A stretch of DNA of 64,000 bases from Brachionus rotundiformis (lineage: Eukaryota > Rotifera > Eurotatoria > Ploima > Brachionidae): assembly GCA_016802295.1 (NCBI GenBank), contig JAESIW010000137.1, positions 3,441,961-3,505,960 of the forward strand, read 5' to 3'. The notes under the pieces were generated by a model. The model was not told where the DNA came from. It saw only the letters and a list, made by a program, of their open reading frames with translations, and did not search any database. A program made the translations under genes and the position numbers. This document shows positions 11,567 to 26,196 of the stretch, in pieces (the stretch's first letter is position 1; each line of letters starts with the position of its first letter).

Positions 11567-13067
11567 TTAATTAGTTGGAGTCGCATTAATGCCATTTCCA
11601 TTACACGCAGCCTTGTAGAAATTCAAAGCTTCTAGATAATTTTTTTGATATATTGACACATTATTTGGATTGATGGGCACTAGCAGATTGTTTGGTTTGG
11701 ATGAATTGTAGAACATTGCTGCGGCAAATGCGGCTGGTGACATAAATTGAGCCAGTAGACCATTATGATTCACTTGTAAAGGTGTCTGGCCGGGCACCAA
11801 GTTATTTACAGAGGTTAAATTTTCGGCTGATGTTTGTGTCGATTGAGGAGATATGTTGGTATATTTCTGAGTGCTGTCACATTTTTCAATTGTATCACTC
11901 TCACTATTTGACTTGTTTGTTTCGTTCAGCAACTTAGGTGAAATGCTGCCATCGTTTGGTCGCTTATTTTTGACCAAATCTGAATTTTGAAAATTGGCTA
12001 AAGTGTATTGATGAAATTGCTCTTGTAACTGACTATTTTGACTTATCAATTTGTAGAAATTTTTTGAAAACATGCTAGTCTTTTCACTTCCGTAATCATT
12101 CAATTTTTTTGCCATATCCTCTGATTTCTTGCCATCCTCACTTTCCCCTACCGAATTGTTACAATTATCAGTGTCATCATCCTCTTCATCATCCTCATCT
12201 TCGTTAAAATCAGAATTGGTAGACTGCTGCGACATTATCTGTTTGCGCTTAGTCTTGTATCTTCTATTCTGAAACCAGATTTTGACCTGAGTTTCGGTAA
12301 GCTTCAGAAAAAAAAGTTTAAATTTTAACTCAATGGAAAAATGAAAATCTCACTTTTAGACTTGAAGCTAAGTCGGCTCTCTCAGGTCCTGATAGATAGC
12401 GTTGGAAGTTGAACCTTTTCTCTAGTTCAAGAACTTGAGCATGTGAAAAAGCGGCTCTGGAGCGCTTTTTTTTTGGCTTGACCAGCAGCGGGTGACCAGC
12501 ATGAGGACTAAAAGCAGCATTGGAAGCAAAGTTGCTGTGAAATTGGGGAAAAAACAAGCCATTTTGTTGAAAAGGTGAATTGGGAAGAGCGTTTGGTTGA
12601 AAGTTAATTTGCGGTGATGGAAATAGTGGCGCTTGATTGAAAGCAAACTTGGGTATCATGCATGGCTTGGCCAGTTGATTCAAAGCTAGATGCTGATTGA
12701 GAGACCAGTCTTTTTGTTTTGGCAAAAAAGGCGCCGACGAACCGGAAGAGCAAGAAGACGTGGACATACTCGATGATAGAGAAGAGTTTGATATTGGTTT
12801 GAACGAGTTCTTCTCCAGCTCTTTCTTGGCATCTGTGTCTTCCATGTCGCTCAAATCTGACTCGTCCTCGCTGCACTCGATCCTAGGCTGTTTGTCGGTC
12901 GGCTCATCCGGCTGTCCATCGCTGCCTTTTGGCGATTTTTTGCTCAAAATCTGGTCAATGGAAAAGAATGAGTTTTTTGGCTGTGTATTACCGCGTGTGC
13001 CGGCCTCGCTGCTGCCTATCGATACGTTCAGCTCGGAGCCTGTCTCGGAACTACTTTGCTCTGTCAT
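11567..13067 (-). CDS. bap: NK-class homeobox transcription factor, bagpipe/Nkx3 type
   Basis: DNA-binding developmental regulator; bagpipe/Nkx3.2 proteins act in visceral mesoderm and related tissues of other animals. Two exons, 13067-12354 and 12301-11567, with a 52-bp intron inside the homeodomain (after SSLK, before LTETQVK). The product is 482 residues. A TN/engrailed-type repressor motif, FFSIDQILSK, lies at about 34-43. The homeodomain spans about 200-259 with RSRAAFSHAQVLELE, QRYLSGPERADLA and KIWFQNRRYKTKRKQ; glutamine 50 and YKTKR are typical of NK genes, and the AAFSHAQV and SGPERADLA stretches match Nkx3/bagpipe best. An acidic Glu/Asp run follows the homeodomain. The start gives the TN motif close to the N-terminus, as in the family. 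No second NK gene is seen in the window. Confidence 0.93.
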
Positions 13068-16000
13068 TGTCTATTTTATGTGTGTCTCTAAAACTATTAG
13101 AGCTAATTAGGCCTCGATTCTACAATCGGAAAAAAAAGAGGAAACTGGAAATCTATTTCTCTAGATTATATTTTTATTCTCTTAAATATAATTTGAGTAA
13201 AATATAATAAAATTTTAAGAAATAATAATTTTTTTATTGGTCGATTGTAAATTATTGATAAGCCAAAATTAACAAATAAAATTTGTTCTTAATTATTTTT
13301 CTTTAAATAAAGAAATAATAATAGCAAGTAGAAAACTTGTTCTTTATAAAATATTTATTTTTGTTTGTAAGCTAGATGCGTATAAATCAAACTCCTGCTA
13401 GCTATCGATTATTCCATTTCTATGTATCTATTATGGTATATACTATATACTAAACGATTATCATCTATAATTTAGGCAACCCTATTCGACAACTAATTGA
13501 GCTCCATTTTAGAAAGTTGAAGCTTTTTTAATTTATTTTTAGTCAAAAAGTGCAAGTAATTTATACGAATAGATAATATTCAGTATGTAGAAATTTTATT
13601 TGTTATTAAACAATGATTAAGATTATAAAAATCTAATTGAAGCAAATAGCAAGAAAAATTGCAATTCGATTTAGCTGATGATATAAACAAGTTTATAAAC
13701 TTTACAAGTTGCATTATTCACTAACTGAAAGGTAATTAATATGTAATTAAAATTATCTGAAAAGATAGTTTCTTAAAAAAATACGATCTGGATTCGATCG
13801 TCGATGAGATCTTTACGAGTAATTAAATCTAAATTAGAAACTTGGAAGATCAGTTTGGTAGTCAAGTTTGAAATATCTCCAAGCACTCGAAGCGTCAACA
13901 CCACTAACATTTTTAAAATGCCAGATAAATACTGCTAATCGACTGGTCCCGGATCTGGTTATTAATTATTTTAAGAGAAATTATTAAAAATTCATTATTT
14001 GTTTATCGTTTCAATGCCTGTTTAATCCACATCTTCTCATTGGAATTATGTAACATGCTCTTTCGACCAAATTAATATTTGTTAATTATTTACTTGATTC
14101 AAAATTAAAAAATAAAATAAAAAAAAACCTCTTTATTTTATCATTATGTATAGTCAATTAAGATTTTATTTCCTCCGTATGGCCTTCATTAGTTTGACTT
14201 AATAAATTTTGAAAATAACTAATATTTAATTATTTCTTAATAGTCAATTTAAATCAAAAAAATAAACTATCTTTATTTAACACTGAAATACACAAGAAGA
14301 TTATTTAACTTCTTTTTAAAAATTTTTTAAAAACTCTTCTATTATCTTAAAGAAATAATCATTTAAAAAATTAGATAATATTTTTTAAAAAATTTGTAAA
14401 TTTTAACTAAGTTACAATCTTTAAGGATATTAAAATATATAAAATTTCTAGTGACAATTAAAATTGTTTTTTATTCTAAACTTTAGCTAGCCCTAACCGC
14501 TGACCCTTCTTTATTTTTGATAAATTTTCCTAAGTCTATTTTAAGATCAATATTTAAAATAAAAACTATCTTAATTTGATTAAATTTTTAGCCACTATAA
14601 CCAAAAATAAAATAAAAAAAAACAAATTATCTGTTAATTTTATTAGGATTTTATCAAATCATTTTAACTGATCCGCTCTAAGTTAATAAAGTAAAAAAAG
14701 AAAGAAGTTAATTTTTAAAAATTTCTTAAGCAAACTATTAATTAATTACAATTGATAGATTGAATAAATTTGACTTCATGCACCAAACGACCGTATTAAA
14801 GTCCATTTAAACATATTCGGACACAACATTTATATTAGAAAATGAGAAAGAGGGACGTACCAGGAGTTCTTTGATCAAGGCTCATCAAACAAATCTTAAA
14901 TCCTTTAATCCAGCAGGTAGTTTATCAACAAACTCACAAAGCCAGATCAGACTAGCTAATAAAGAACATTCAAACAAGTGTAATAGATTAAAAATTTGAA
15001 GCGAATTGCTCTTATTCCGAAATAGTCTGATTATTAATCTCTTCAAAAGAAAGCTCCTTAATCCCGAGAGATTTATTAAGCAAATCATTTTCGACTAGTT
15101 TTCATGTTTTTATTAACTACTATTACACTTGGCATGCTAACTTATTTGTTTATTCTTGAGTCAACTAAAACTGTATCAATAAGAATGAGAAATTTATTTA
15201 TTTGTTTATATTAGGAACAATTTTTGCACTTGTTAAATTAAATTTTTGGAAAATAATCAGCCAATATGGCATTTTAGCATTATTCTCGAGTTATTTAGTC
15301 TATAAACCTGTTTGCTGAATATTATTACAGAGATAAACGATTATTAACTCGGTCTAAAATTGATCGTTAAAATAAATTTCTCTCCAACCAAGTTAAGAAA
15401 GCTTTGAAGCGATGATTTATTGGCAAAATTCCTTCTGATAATAATCGATTGATTTGATTATTTAGCTTTATAAGAAATCTCATCGTCAAAATAATTAGCA
15501 GCATACATTGAGCTTAAACAGAATAAATCATGTTTTTGAGAATTTTAATTCAAGAGTCCGAAAACATTAGAATTGTTCTTAGACACAAAAATTAAGGAAA
15601 TGGCACTACACGGCTCTTTTATTGGGGGGTAATCATTTTCTTTCCAATCAAGCTTTAAATGAAACTATTATCTGTTCTAAGTCAATTATCACTCAAAATT
15701 TTTGCCATCTAATTTTTAAAAAACAGTTGGATTTTAATGTTTTTTAATTAAGCTCATTTATTTATTTAAATTTTTTGCCTAAACTGCCAAATTGCTGAAT
15801 TTGCTTCAAAGTAGAGAAATAAATTGATATAATCTCGGATAGATATAGTTGCTTATTTGTTTATTGATATATCGATTTAATTTAATTAACATCGATGGGA
15901 AAAAAATTAGATATCAATTTTTTAAATGTTTTTAAATATATTTTATTTGATTATTTTAGCCACATACTGAACACCTTGTTAATCAAGACTTTTAATCAAA

Positions 16001-18954
16001 AATATTTATATCTAAAATAAATTCTCCAATTGTTCCACTAAAATATCATTAAAAAGCTACTCCAATTGTTTAACTTTTTAGCTTTGGAAAAATAGTAAAT
16101 TACGTTCAAATAAAAAGGAATAATCTTGTACTTTTTCCACGTATGTTAAAAAACATTATTTCAAACATTCCAATAAAAATAAGATACAAGAAAAAAATTT
16201 ATTTGAAGCATAAAATAAACAATTATCAAAAATAACATTTTATCCTTATATTGAAATAGATGTTTACATTTAAAAAAAAATTAACAAATTTGGAAGTATA
16301 ATTTTAAACAAGCTTTTATTGAAGTGTTTTTATTTAAATAATTGACTAAACTTTTTGAAAAACGTCATATTTTTCATAAAGTTATTTTTTAGATTTTTCA
16401 AAGATTAATTTTAACATCAAAGTAAAACAAAGATGATTTAAATGATATATCGTTTAAAAATCAATTTATATTTCATTAAATATCATTTTGAAATTTATCG
16501 CTTTAATCTAATTTATTAAAAAAGTTTTTATGATCTAATAAATAAAATCATAATAATAAAATCAAATCAACTAATAAGTTTACTTTTTTTCTTGATTTAT
16601 TCAATTTATAATTATTCAAGGTTATCAGATTTTATCAAAATTATTTGCTTAAACTTTGAATAGAGTTAAGTACATGATTCTGTTAGTTTAAAAAATTGTC
16701 TCTTTTAAAAAGATAAAGATTATATGAATACAATATAAACTAAAGTTTGATATCTTACAACCTTGAGTTTTAAATAAATTAAAACAATATTATAAAAAAA
16801 TTTCAAATAAAAATAAGCTATTTTCATAACATTTTGCTCTGAGGAAGGCGTTAATTTTATCTAGTAATTTTATCCATCTTACCGTAAATAATGAGTGGAA
16901 GATAAACAGCACAACTCGTCCTATCTAGTAGTTGTTAAATATTTTGAAAATATTCGACTTTATAAATTGAAAATCAGCTCAACAAAATCAATTCATATCT
17001 CCCAAATTTACGTAAAATTGAATGATCATCAGCTAAGCATCAGATCAGAATGTTCCTCTTTCATCTAATGAAACGGCGCTTTTAGAAGAAAACGATGTCT
17101 CTTCGACCAGCAACCAGCAATGGCAAGACTTATCAGAAGAGGCTTAATAAAAAAAAAGTACCAGACAATTCGTGTTTTTAATTATTCAAAATAAAATTTT
17201 CTCATTAATTTATATGCTAATTCATATTTAAAATTAAAAGTATAAATAATATAAAAATTATTTTGGTCAAATTTTTTTAGATATGTATGTAGATAATTTA
17301 AAAAAATTAAATCCAGCTAATGACCCGAATTAAATATATCGGAAATTTTAACTTTAATTTAGATTAAATAAAATTTTATCTTTAGATAAACGTCTAGACT
17401 TTTCCTCTCAGCCATTAGATAAAAGTTTCAGATGAATTCAAAAATTTAAACAGATACTTTAAAACTAATATATCAATTTTTAAGCTTTCTTAAGGCCAAA
17501 AAGTGTAAAGAATTAAAAAATAGCCGAATAAAAATAAACATCATCAAATGTAATTTAAAAGTTTTTTTGCGATTGTTAATTCAGCTGCTAATACCTGAAA
17601 TATTGGTGCTGAATGAAAATAATCAATTTCAAATACATGTGAACTAGTTATCATTTAAAATAAACTTACTAAGGGTAAAAGATAATTCTCAACAAACATC
17701 TGATTTTAATTGCAGGTCTAAATTAGGCAGTTCATCCTAAAGCGGAAAATGGAGATATTCTAATTTTAAATATCTCAGCAAGTATTTTAAAATGGAAAAA
17801 ATAATCATTTATTTTAAGAATAAAATACTCTTTAAAGGTTTTTTGATATTAATATCCTATCAAACTAAAATATCATCAGTTCGATATCAAATTGAATTAA
17901 GCTTAAAATACCAACAATTTTTCGGATATTAAATTTTTATATCTTGCATTATCACTTTAAATAAATTGATTATTCTATTTAAAAATTAACTGGTCAATTT
18001 AACATATAAATTGTTTAATTTCATAATTATTAGAAAAAAATTCATTTAAATTAAAACATTATTTGAACAGATAAAAATAAATTTATGTTTTTAAATAAAT
18101 ATATCTAAAAATTGTTTTATTTAAAAAATAAATATAATATCCTGTCAAGTTCATCATTATCATTTAATTAAAAATCTTAAATTAAAAATTTATCAAAAAG
18201 AGGCTTTCAGCTAAATTTTGCCTTGATAAAAAAATTATATCTCCATTTTCTCATTCTAAGTTGTTTATATGAATAAAATAAAATTTATAACTTATTTTAG
18301 CATGATGATTTACATAAAAAAGAATAATTTAAGGAACTAAAACCTATAACTGACCTTTTTTAATTGGTTATTTTGAATTATCAAGTTAAGTTTATTTATA
18401 GATTTAATTAAGAATTACTTATTTTAAAATTCTTTTTATTCGATTTTGATGAAAGTTATTTTATATTTAATTTTTGTAAAAAGAAACATTTCAACATGAT
18501 AAATATTATCTTTATAACAATAATTTTTGGAATGAGTGAAACAACAACAATTTTAGAATTAGAAAATTTTTGTGTCACAATACTATTTTAGGAAAAAAAT
18601 ATTTTTCGTAAATTATAATAAAATCTTATTATGTATTCTTTATATTTTTAAAAAATTTAATTCAAAGTCTAATTGAAGGTTTTGAATTAAATGTTAACAT
18701 TTATTTAGCATGTACTAGAGGACTTTGTTATAGTCACTAGATTAACAAATCGATGGAAATAATTTTCGTATTAATTTTTAAATTTTGACAAAAATTTCTT
18801 TTAGGTCTTTTATTTTAATTATTACTAAGAAAATTCTTATTCCAACATAACTATTATTAATATTCATTAATTTCTTAATTTAGCAACAATAAATTCAGCG
18901 AAAAAATAAAAATTATTTTATACATTTTACTTTTTTATTTTATTTCAATTGAAA
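13068..18954. other. Large intergenic region between bagpipe and UBA1
   Basis: Almost 6 kb without a supported gene. Islands of higher G+C at about 13790-13965 and 16900-17147 stand out from the surrounding A+T-rich DNA. They could be regulatory DNA of bagpipe, decayed exons or an unannotated small gene (see findings). The remaining sequence is low-complexity A/T. Confidence 0.55.
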
Positions 18955-21900
18955 ATGAGCCTCATAAATGGTAAATCGGATGGAATAGACGAAAGTTTAT
19001 ACTCGCGTCAATTGTAATTAAGCTATTTTAATTTTCCAATCTGACAAATATATTTAGGTATGTACTTGGTCATGAGGCGATGAAGAAAATGCAGCATTCT
19101 GACATTTTAATACTCGGTTTAGGAGGTTTAGGTGTTGAAATAGCTAAAAATACCATACTTGCTGGAGTAAAATCAGTTACTCTTTACGATACTCACGCCG
19201 TTTCTTATGAAGATTTATCATCACAAGTAATCTATTAATTAATTTTCGATTCATTTTGCTAAAAATCTTGTTCAGTTCTATTTAAAAGAAAGTGACATTG
19301 GCAAAAATAGAGCAGCTTGTTCTCAAAAAAGCCTTTCAGAGCTGAATCCATATGTTCCAGTTTATGTGGTAACCGAAGATTTAAAAAATGAAAATTTAAA
19401 TAATTATCAAGTAAATTTAGCAGTTTTATTATCTGGCTGAAAAAATTAACTCTTTTACCATTAAAGGTGGTCGTGGTCACGAATAGTTTTAATGGAGATC
19501 AAGTTAAAATTGCAGAATTTTGTCATTTGAATAAAATTAAAGTGATTTGCGCTGAAACAAGAGGATTGTTTGGAAAAATTTTCTGTGATTATGGAAAATC
19601 ATTCCGAATATCGGATGTAAATGGACAAAATCATAAGACTTCGATGATTTCTTACATAACCAATGACCAGAAAGGTATAGTGACAACATTTGAGGATCAA
19701 AGACATGATTTAGAAGATGGCGATTATGTTACATTCAAGGAAGTCAAAGGAATGACCGAAATAAATGGCAAAGAATTTAAAATTTCAGTTTTAAGTAAAA
19801 ATAAAATTTTAAAGATTAATTGATTTTTTATTTCAATTTAAAAGCTCCATTTTCTTTTATAATTGGTGATACTAGTAATTTTGGCGAGTATAAGAGTGGT
19901 GGAATTGCGATTGAAGTAAAAAAGGAAAAAATAATAGACTTTGTATGTATGATCATAAAAAAAATCAAGGGATTTAAAAGAATTTTTTTAGAGATCAATG
20001 CGATCATGCTTAGAAGAGCCGAAATTTTTTGACCAAGACAACTATTGGGGAGATGCAGATCCAAAACAAATAGACAATAACTCGATTCATGTTGCTTTTC
20101 AAGCTTTGGATGAATTTAGACAAGAAAATTCTGGAAAGCTTCCTCAACCATGGGATCTTTCCGATTCAAATAGATTTTTAGAAATTGTCCTCAAAGTTAA
20201 TTCTCGAAGAAAGCAGCCTTTTCCAAAACTCAATGAAAATTTATTGAAAATCTTTTCTTTCACATGTCGTGGTAATTTGTGTCCAATTCAGTCTATTATT
20301 GGAGGAATTACCGCGCAAGAAATAATAAAAGCATGCTCAGGAAAATTTCATCCCATACACCAACTATTCTATTTGGACTGCAAAGAAATTTTGCCAGAAA
20401 ATGCTTGCCAAAATGTAGATCAATATAAACCTGATTCTAATTCCAGATATTTTTCTCAAATTGTCATTCTTGGTAACCAAATTCAAAAACGAATAGAAAA
20501 TTTTAAGTGTTTTTTGGTCGGATCAGGAGCTCTTGGTTGTGAATATTTAAAAAATTTTGCTATGATGGGTCTTGGTTCTGGACCAAATGGTCAAATAACC
20601 GTAACCGATATGGATACTATTGAAAAATCCAACCTTAATAGGCAATTTTTATTCCGTAGCTGGGACGTTCAAAAATCTAAAGCTGAAGTATCCTCTCGAG
20701 CTGCTAAGGAAATGAATCCTAATTTAAATATACATACAAATTTGAATCGTGTCGGTCCTGAGACCGAACATATTTATAACGACGAGTTTTTCACTTCTCT
20801 TGATGTTGTTTGTAATGCTCTGGACAATGTAAAAACTCGTCTTTATGTTGATTCCAAGTGTATTGAATACAGAAAACCTTTAATCGAGTCAGGCACTTTG
20901 GGAACAGAGGGAAATGTACAAGTTTGTTTGCCTTTTTTATCCGAAGCCTATTCTTCATCCCAAGATCCTCCTGAAAAAAATATACCTATTTGTACCTTAA
21001 AAATTTTCCCAAATGCTATCGAGCACACAATTCAGTGGGCTCGAGATCTGTTTGAGGGCTTGTTCTCAAATCCAGTTGTTTCCGCAATGAATTTTTTACA
21101 AAATCCAGATAATTATCTGAAAAATTTGTCCAAGCTAGGAAGCCAACAGCGTCTTGATGAGCTTCAACAGTTGGAAAAAGTTTTAATTAGTGAAAAATGT
21201 AGTTCTTTTGAAGATTGCATTGTATGGGCCAGAAAAAACTTTGAGGAAAACTTTCATAATGCTATCCAACAATTATTATTTAATTTTCCACCCGATCAAA
21301 CCACTTCGAATGGCTTACCATTTTGGTCCAGTCCAAAACGGTGTCCACACGCTCTAAATTTTGACCTGAATCATCCAACACATTTCCAGTTCATTTTATC
21401 TGCAGCGAATTTAAAGGCTTTTATGCACGGAATCGGACAGGTCCAAGATTACGAAATAATATTTAAGATTCTTAAAAGTGTCCAGGTGGAACCATTCAAA
21501 CCAAAATCAGGAATTAAAATAAAAATTAATGAAAATGATGAAGAAGAAATTACCGATGAAGATGAGATTGAAATCGAAAGATTGATCAGTAATCTTCAAG
21601 ACAAATATTTGAGTCTTAAGGCAACCAATTTGGTAAAGATAGATTTCGAGAAAGATGATGATACTAATTTTCACATGGATTTTATAACTTCCTGCTCGAA
21701 CTTAAGAGCTGAAAATTATGATATTTCACCAACAGATAAATACAATGTAATTATTTAAAATGGGATTTTTTTTTTATTTTAATTGATTTTATTAGACAAA
21801 ACTTATAGCTGGAAAAATTATACCAGCTATAGCCACTACTACTTCTGTAATTGTTGGCTTAGATTGTATAGAACTTTATAAAGTAATTAAATACAGAAAT

Positions 21901-22468
21901 TTGTGTTTTATAGCTATTTATTTTTTGATTTAAGTTAATTATTGGTCATACAAATTTGAACTCTTATCGTAATTATTACTTAAACTTAGGTCTACCATTA
22001 TTTCAGTCATCAGAGCCGATGCCAGTCACAAAATATAAAGTAACCATTTAATAATTTTAGTTTTTGATTTTAATTTTTTTCAATAGTTTCATGATATTGA
22101 ATGGTCGTTGTGGGACAGAATCGAAGTAAAAGGAGAATTAACTCTGAAGGAGTTTTTAGACTATTTTGAAAAAGAGTACAAACTAGTGGTAACTATGGTA
22201 GGCTGTGACGTAGCTACAATTTATTCAAAATTTCTGTCAATTGAAAAAAGAAAAGATCGTCTGAACAGAAAGTAATTTTTATTTCTAAATTGATTAGTTT
22301 AAGGAGACTGATCTTAAAATCAACTTAAGAATTACGGAAATACTGGAAATAATAAAATGTGATAAGCTTCCGGAACATACCAAAAATTTAACATTAAGTG
22401 TGGTTGCTTATGATTCAAATAACGATGATGTTGAAGTGCCTCCAATTAAGTACACTATTCGAAATTGA
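18955..22468 (+). CDS. UBA1: Ubiquitin-activating enzyme E1
   Basis: Adenylates ubiquitin with ATP, forms a thioester on its catalytic cysteine and passes ubiquitin to E2 enzymes. Ten exons: 18955-19013, 19058-19226, 19276-19410, 19467-19794, 19845-19942, 19992-21746, 21796-21882, 21935-22039, 22087-22271, 22330-22468; 1019 residues, close to the human short isoform. Landmarks in order: IDESLYSRQL, first adenylation-domain loop GLGGLGVEIAKN, ADTRGLFG-like AETRGLFGKIFCDYG, APIN-equivalent CPIQSIIGG, second adenylation-domain loop GSGALGCEYLKNFA, TDMDTIEKSNLNRQFLFR, active-site cysteine in PICTLKIFPNAIEHT (C597), FPPDQTTSNGLPFWS, FEKDDDTNFHMDFI, and a C-terminal ubiquitin-fold domain ending DVEVPPIKYTIR. 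The last acceptor is at 22329: the nearer AG at 22303 leaves an intron of only 32 bp and breaks the frame. A poly-A signal AATAAA is at 22502. Confidence 0.97.
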
Positions 22469-25400
22469 GTTTTTTTGTTTTTAAATTTCTTTCAATTTTA
22501 AAATAAAGTTTATTTTTAAATAAATTAACAGATCAAATTTTTCTAAAATATTTGCGTTGTTTGAATTTATTTCTAGACACTTTTATCTCTTATTTGAAGC
22601 ATATTGACTGATTTGAATAAATTTCTTGAAAATTATTAATTAACAAAATATTAGTCGACAAAAAAAAGCAAATCCATTAATGCCAAACAAACCAACAGGT
22701 TTAAATTTAAATCCAGTTTCAAAATTTAATACAAAGCAAATAAATTTTTTCGAGTTTATTTTGTATAATAAGCATTAAAGAAGATATTTAAATGTTCTAA
22801 ACTCAAATATTACCTTTAATTTTCACCTTAAGTTAGTTTAATTTGAAACTGATTATTGCATTAAATTGGACAAATCTTCTTACATAAAGTTGACAATATT
22901 TTTCAAGGAAGGGATTTGGATTGTTTGATCAAAAATAGAGTCAAAATTTAATTTAAATATGTACTCAAGCTTAGATTACAGAAAAAATTCTTGTCCATGG
23001 GATTTGATACATTTTAAATAATTTTTGAAACATAATTTTTATAAAAATTATTGAAAATTTATATTATCACAGGGAGCTCTTTTTTTTGCTGCTGACATTA
23101 AATTTTTTATAAAAGATGAACAAATAAACCACACTCATTTTTCCATAAGGTTTTCAAAAGGATTCCGTGCAAATAAAATATTCTTAGTCGAATTTTTTTC
23201 AATATCTGAGTATTTATTCAAAGCTAATCAAGAGACTTAAGTTAAATGAACTAGAATAAGTACTATATTCATAAAGCTAAGAGAAATTATATTTATTATT
23301 TTTCAAGAATTTAAAATGAAGCAATACAAAATCTAAATTTTTTCAAGGTTGATTTTGTTTCATCATTGTTATTTTAAAAGAAATTCTAGTCAAATGACAA
23401 AATTTTGTTTCTCTCAGAAAAATTAAATAGCTTAAAGATTATTATTTAGTCAAATGAAATATATAGGTAATTATGATGCAAGTTTTTAAGAGAAACAAAA
23501 AAAAATGAGAAATTAATTAAAATTTGGATACCCAGGAGAGATTAGGCGTAGGTAATTTAAAATTGTAGTCACAAAAGCTAGCATTAATATCTTTAATTTG
23601 AGCGAATTTCGTTTGAAATAGAAACGACTTGGCAATGTCGCTTTTTTACGGAATTCGCCTTCTTTTGTTAATATTTTTTCCAAATATTTAAATTTAAAAT
23701 TCTAAGCTAATTGTTTTACTTAGAGCAAATTTAAAATGAAAAGAAATCGAATTACAAAACCAGAAATTAATATTTTTAGCTCGGCAGCGTATAATCAGTA
23801 GAAAAACAATGAAAAAAATCAAAAGAAAGTATAAGAAATCAGCATTTAAAGCTGATTTATTTTTATTATTAGTTGCTTAGTAATTTCGACTAATCCAAGG
23901 TATTTAATTATTTGAATTAATCTTTAGCAAAAATTACGACTAAACATATAAGTGAAACAAAAGAATTCCAAATTAGACTTTAGAGTATTTCTTCAAGAAC
24001 AAGACAAATTAATATCGGGTTGACTTGCCGTAATTCGTGCACAAAATATAAAATATTATCACCGCTTTTATTTATTTTTTTATGTTTTTTTAAATAGATA
24101 AAGCACAGACTCTATTTTGGCAACCAAAATAGCTAAGCTTGTAAATACACTAAAATTCAAATTTGTTTAAAGATTATTTAAAAGCCATTGAGATTATCTT
24201 AGAAATAAAACTCAATACCTTTAGTTTTTGAAATTATTTTGAAATTTTAATTTTTTTTTTTAAATAAAAAGAAAAAAAAAGTAATCTAAAATCACAAGAT
24301 TTTATGAACTAGCTAAAATGGGATAAAGACTGCCTAAATCTCTTACTATCTCTATCTAATTTTATGTTTGTTTGAATGAGAGCTTTTATAATATGAGGAT
24401 AATTTATGATTTGGGCGCTTCGTAATCTTTCGATTTAGCTATTTTAAATTTTAAAAAGATTGAATTTTGTTTCTAATTAGGAATATATAATCAAGTTTCG
24501 TGTTTGGCTAATGTAATCAAAATAAACTTGAACCTATCTTGTTCGTGGTGATTTTGGCTACTTGATAGATAGTAAATTTTCCATTTTTGAAGTAAAAAAA
24601 AAAACTATTTTAAATAGCTTTTGCCTCTAAAATGCTCAAAGTTACCAGGTGAATCATAATCTGGATAGTTAATTTATGTCATAGACCTCATAAAGCTTAT
24701 TATTATCTAAGCCACGGGCTGATCATATAAATTCATTAAAATATCTCACTTGTTATTTGGTTGTTAAATTAAATATATTTTTTCTACAAAAAAAGTTAAT
24801 TTGAGAAGTTTAGTGAAAAATGCCTAATATAATCAGTCGGTAAAAAGGCCTAAAATATTTCTAAAGTGAACGACTGCTACCAAGACAAATAAGTAAAGCT
24901 TGAACCATAAAGCATATTGATTTCGAGTAGAGAAGAAAAATAATGACAAGAAAATTTAACCTGCAACATATTGAAGCAAAAATGCAGGCAAAACTATTTT
25001 GTTTTTATTATGGCAATAAAATGAATTTAAGTTTAGTTTTTTTTAAAATTTAGAATATTATCATAGGAGTTAAAAGACATATTCTTTTAAGAGCAAATAT
25101 TTGCATTAAATTGACAAGCTGATTTAAAATAGTTGGTTGCTTTTTGCTTTAAGTACTCAATCAAGCATAAATAACAGAATGGAGTGTATCATATCATCTT
25201 TAGATTATAGATAAAATTATCTTTTATTTAAATAGAGAAATATATTCAAAAAATTATCATTCAAGAGTCGAATTTGTTACATAATCAATTGAGAAATGGA
25301 GAGAGACATAGATAGAGAAGAAAGAAGAGGAATAGAGTAAATAAAGGATATATTAAGTTGAGTTTCGATTAGCAGAAATTAGACATAGTCGCGTTTAAGC

Positions 25401-26152
25401 TATTTTGAATTAAAGTTCTTGTTTTGGGATAAGAAGATAAAGCTAGAACTAATCAAGTCTCTATGCATATGAGTATAATTGGTGTCGTGATTTCAAATTT
25501 ATTATCTTTTAATAAATTAAGTCTAAATCATATAAAGCTCGTAATTAACTTGTTCAGAATTTGTTTGCCGATGATAATACTAGCTTGAAAATGATATCTG
25601 AATTTATAAATCGACATACAGTAAATGTTTTTATCTTGGAAAGAGATTATTTAAGGGAAGAATTTTTCAGATAAATGACAATGCATTGTTTAGCACAAAG
25701 CCACTTTAAGAGCTCGATGCGGCCCTATTGAGATTAAGACTTTATTTAATTTTAGTAGATATGGGACCCAAATACTCCTATGCGATACAGTTTCTTATTT
25801 TTTGTTATTTTTTTTTTAAACTTTTTATGAAATCTAAGAATTCGACAAGCATTTAAGCGAACAGATTTTGTTTCATCATTTTCATGCTTAGTTGTTGCTT
25901 CTTAAAAGATATAAATGCAAATTTTAAATCAAGATATATAACTATTTAAAAGCATTGTTTGTATTAGTTTATAGATAATAGTAAATTAAAATCGTTTCGT
26001 ATTAAAAGTTAAAGTTTTATTTTTTTAATTTAATTTCATGAGATCAACTAAAAAGCTCGTTCTTTCTATTTTTTAAATTTAAATTTTTTAGATTAAAATT
26101 TTAAAATCTTAAACATAATTCAAGCCTTTTGTTAATAACATAAAATTTCTTA

Positions 26153-26163
26153 TCTCTCTTTTT

Positions 26164-26196
<33 letters not shown>
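26153..26196. repeat. CT-rich microsatellite
   Basis: Pyrimidine tract of about 44 bases, mostly CT dinucleotides, the last roughly 20 bases being uninterrupted. Confidence 0.9.

Noticed and set aside
12604..13207. Several open frames on both strands over bagpipe exon 1
   Set aside because: Shadows of the bagpipe coding exon; only the minus frame carrying the TN motif and homeodomain is supported.
14811..15088. Open frames on both strands (plus reading KEGRTRSSLIKAHQTNL, minus 67 codons)
   Set aside because: Both strands are open over the same stretch, with no splice sites or homology; the plus frame lacks a start. Composition alone is not enough.
22304..22329. Alternative start of the last UBA1 exon at the AG ending at 22303
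   Set aside because: It would leave an intron of 32 bp and a frame that stops within ten codons. The acceptor at 22328-22329 restores ITEILEII in alignment with other E1 enzymes.
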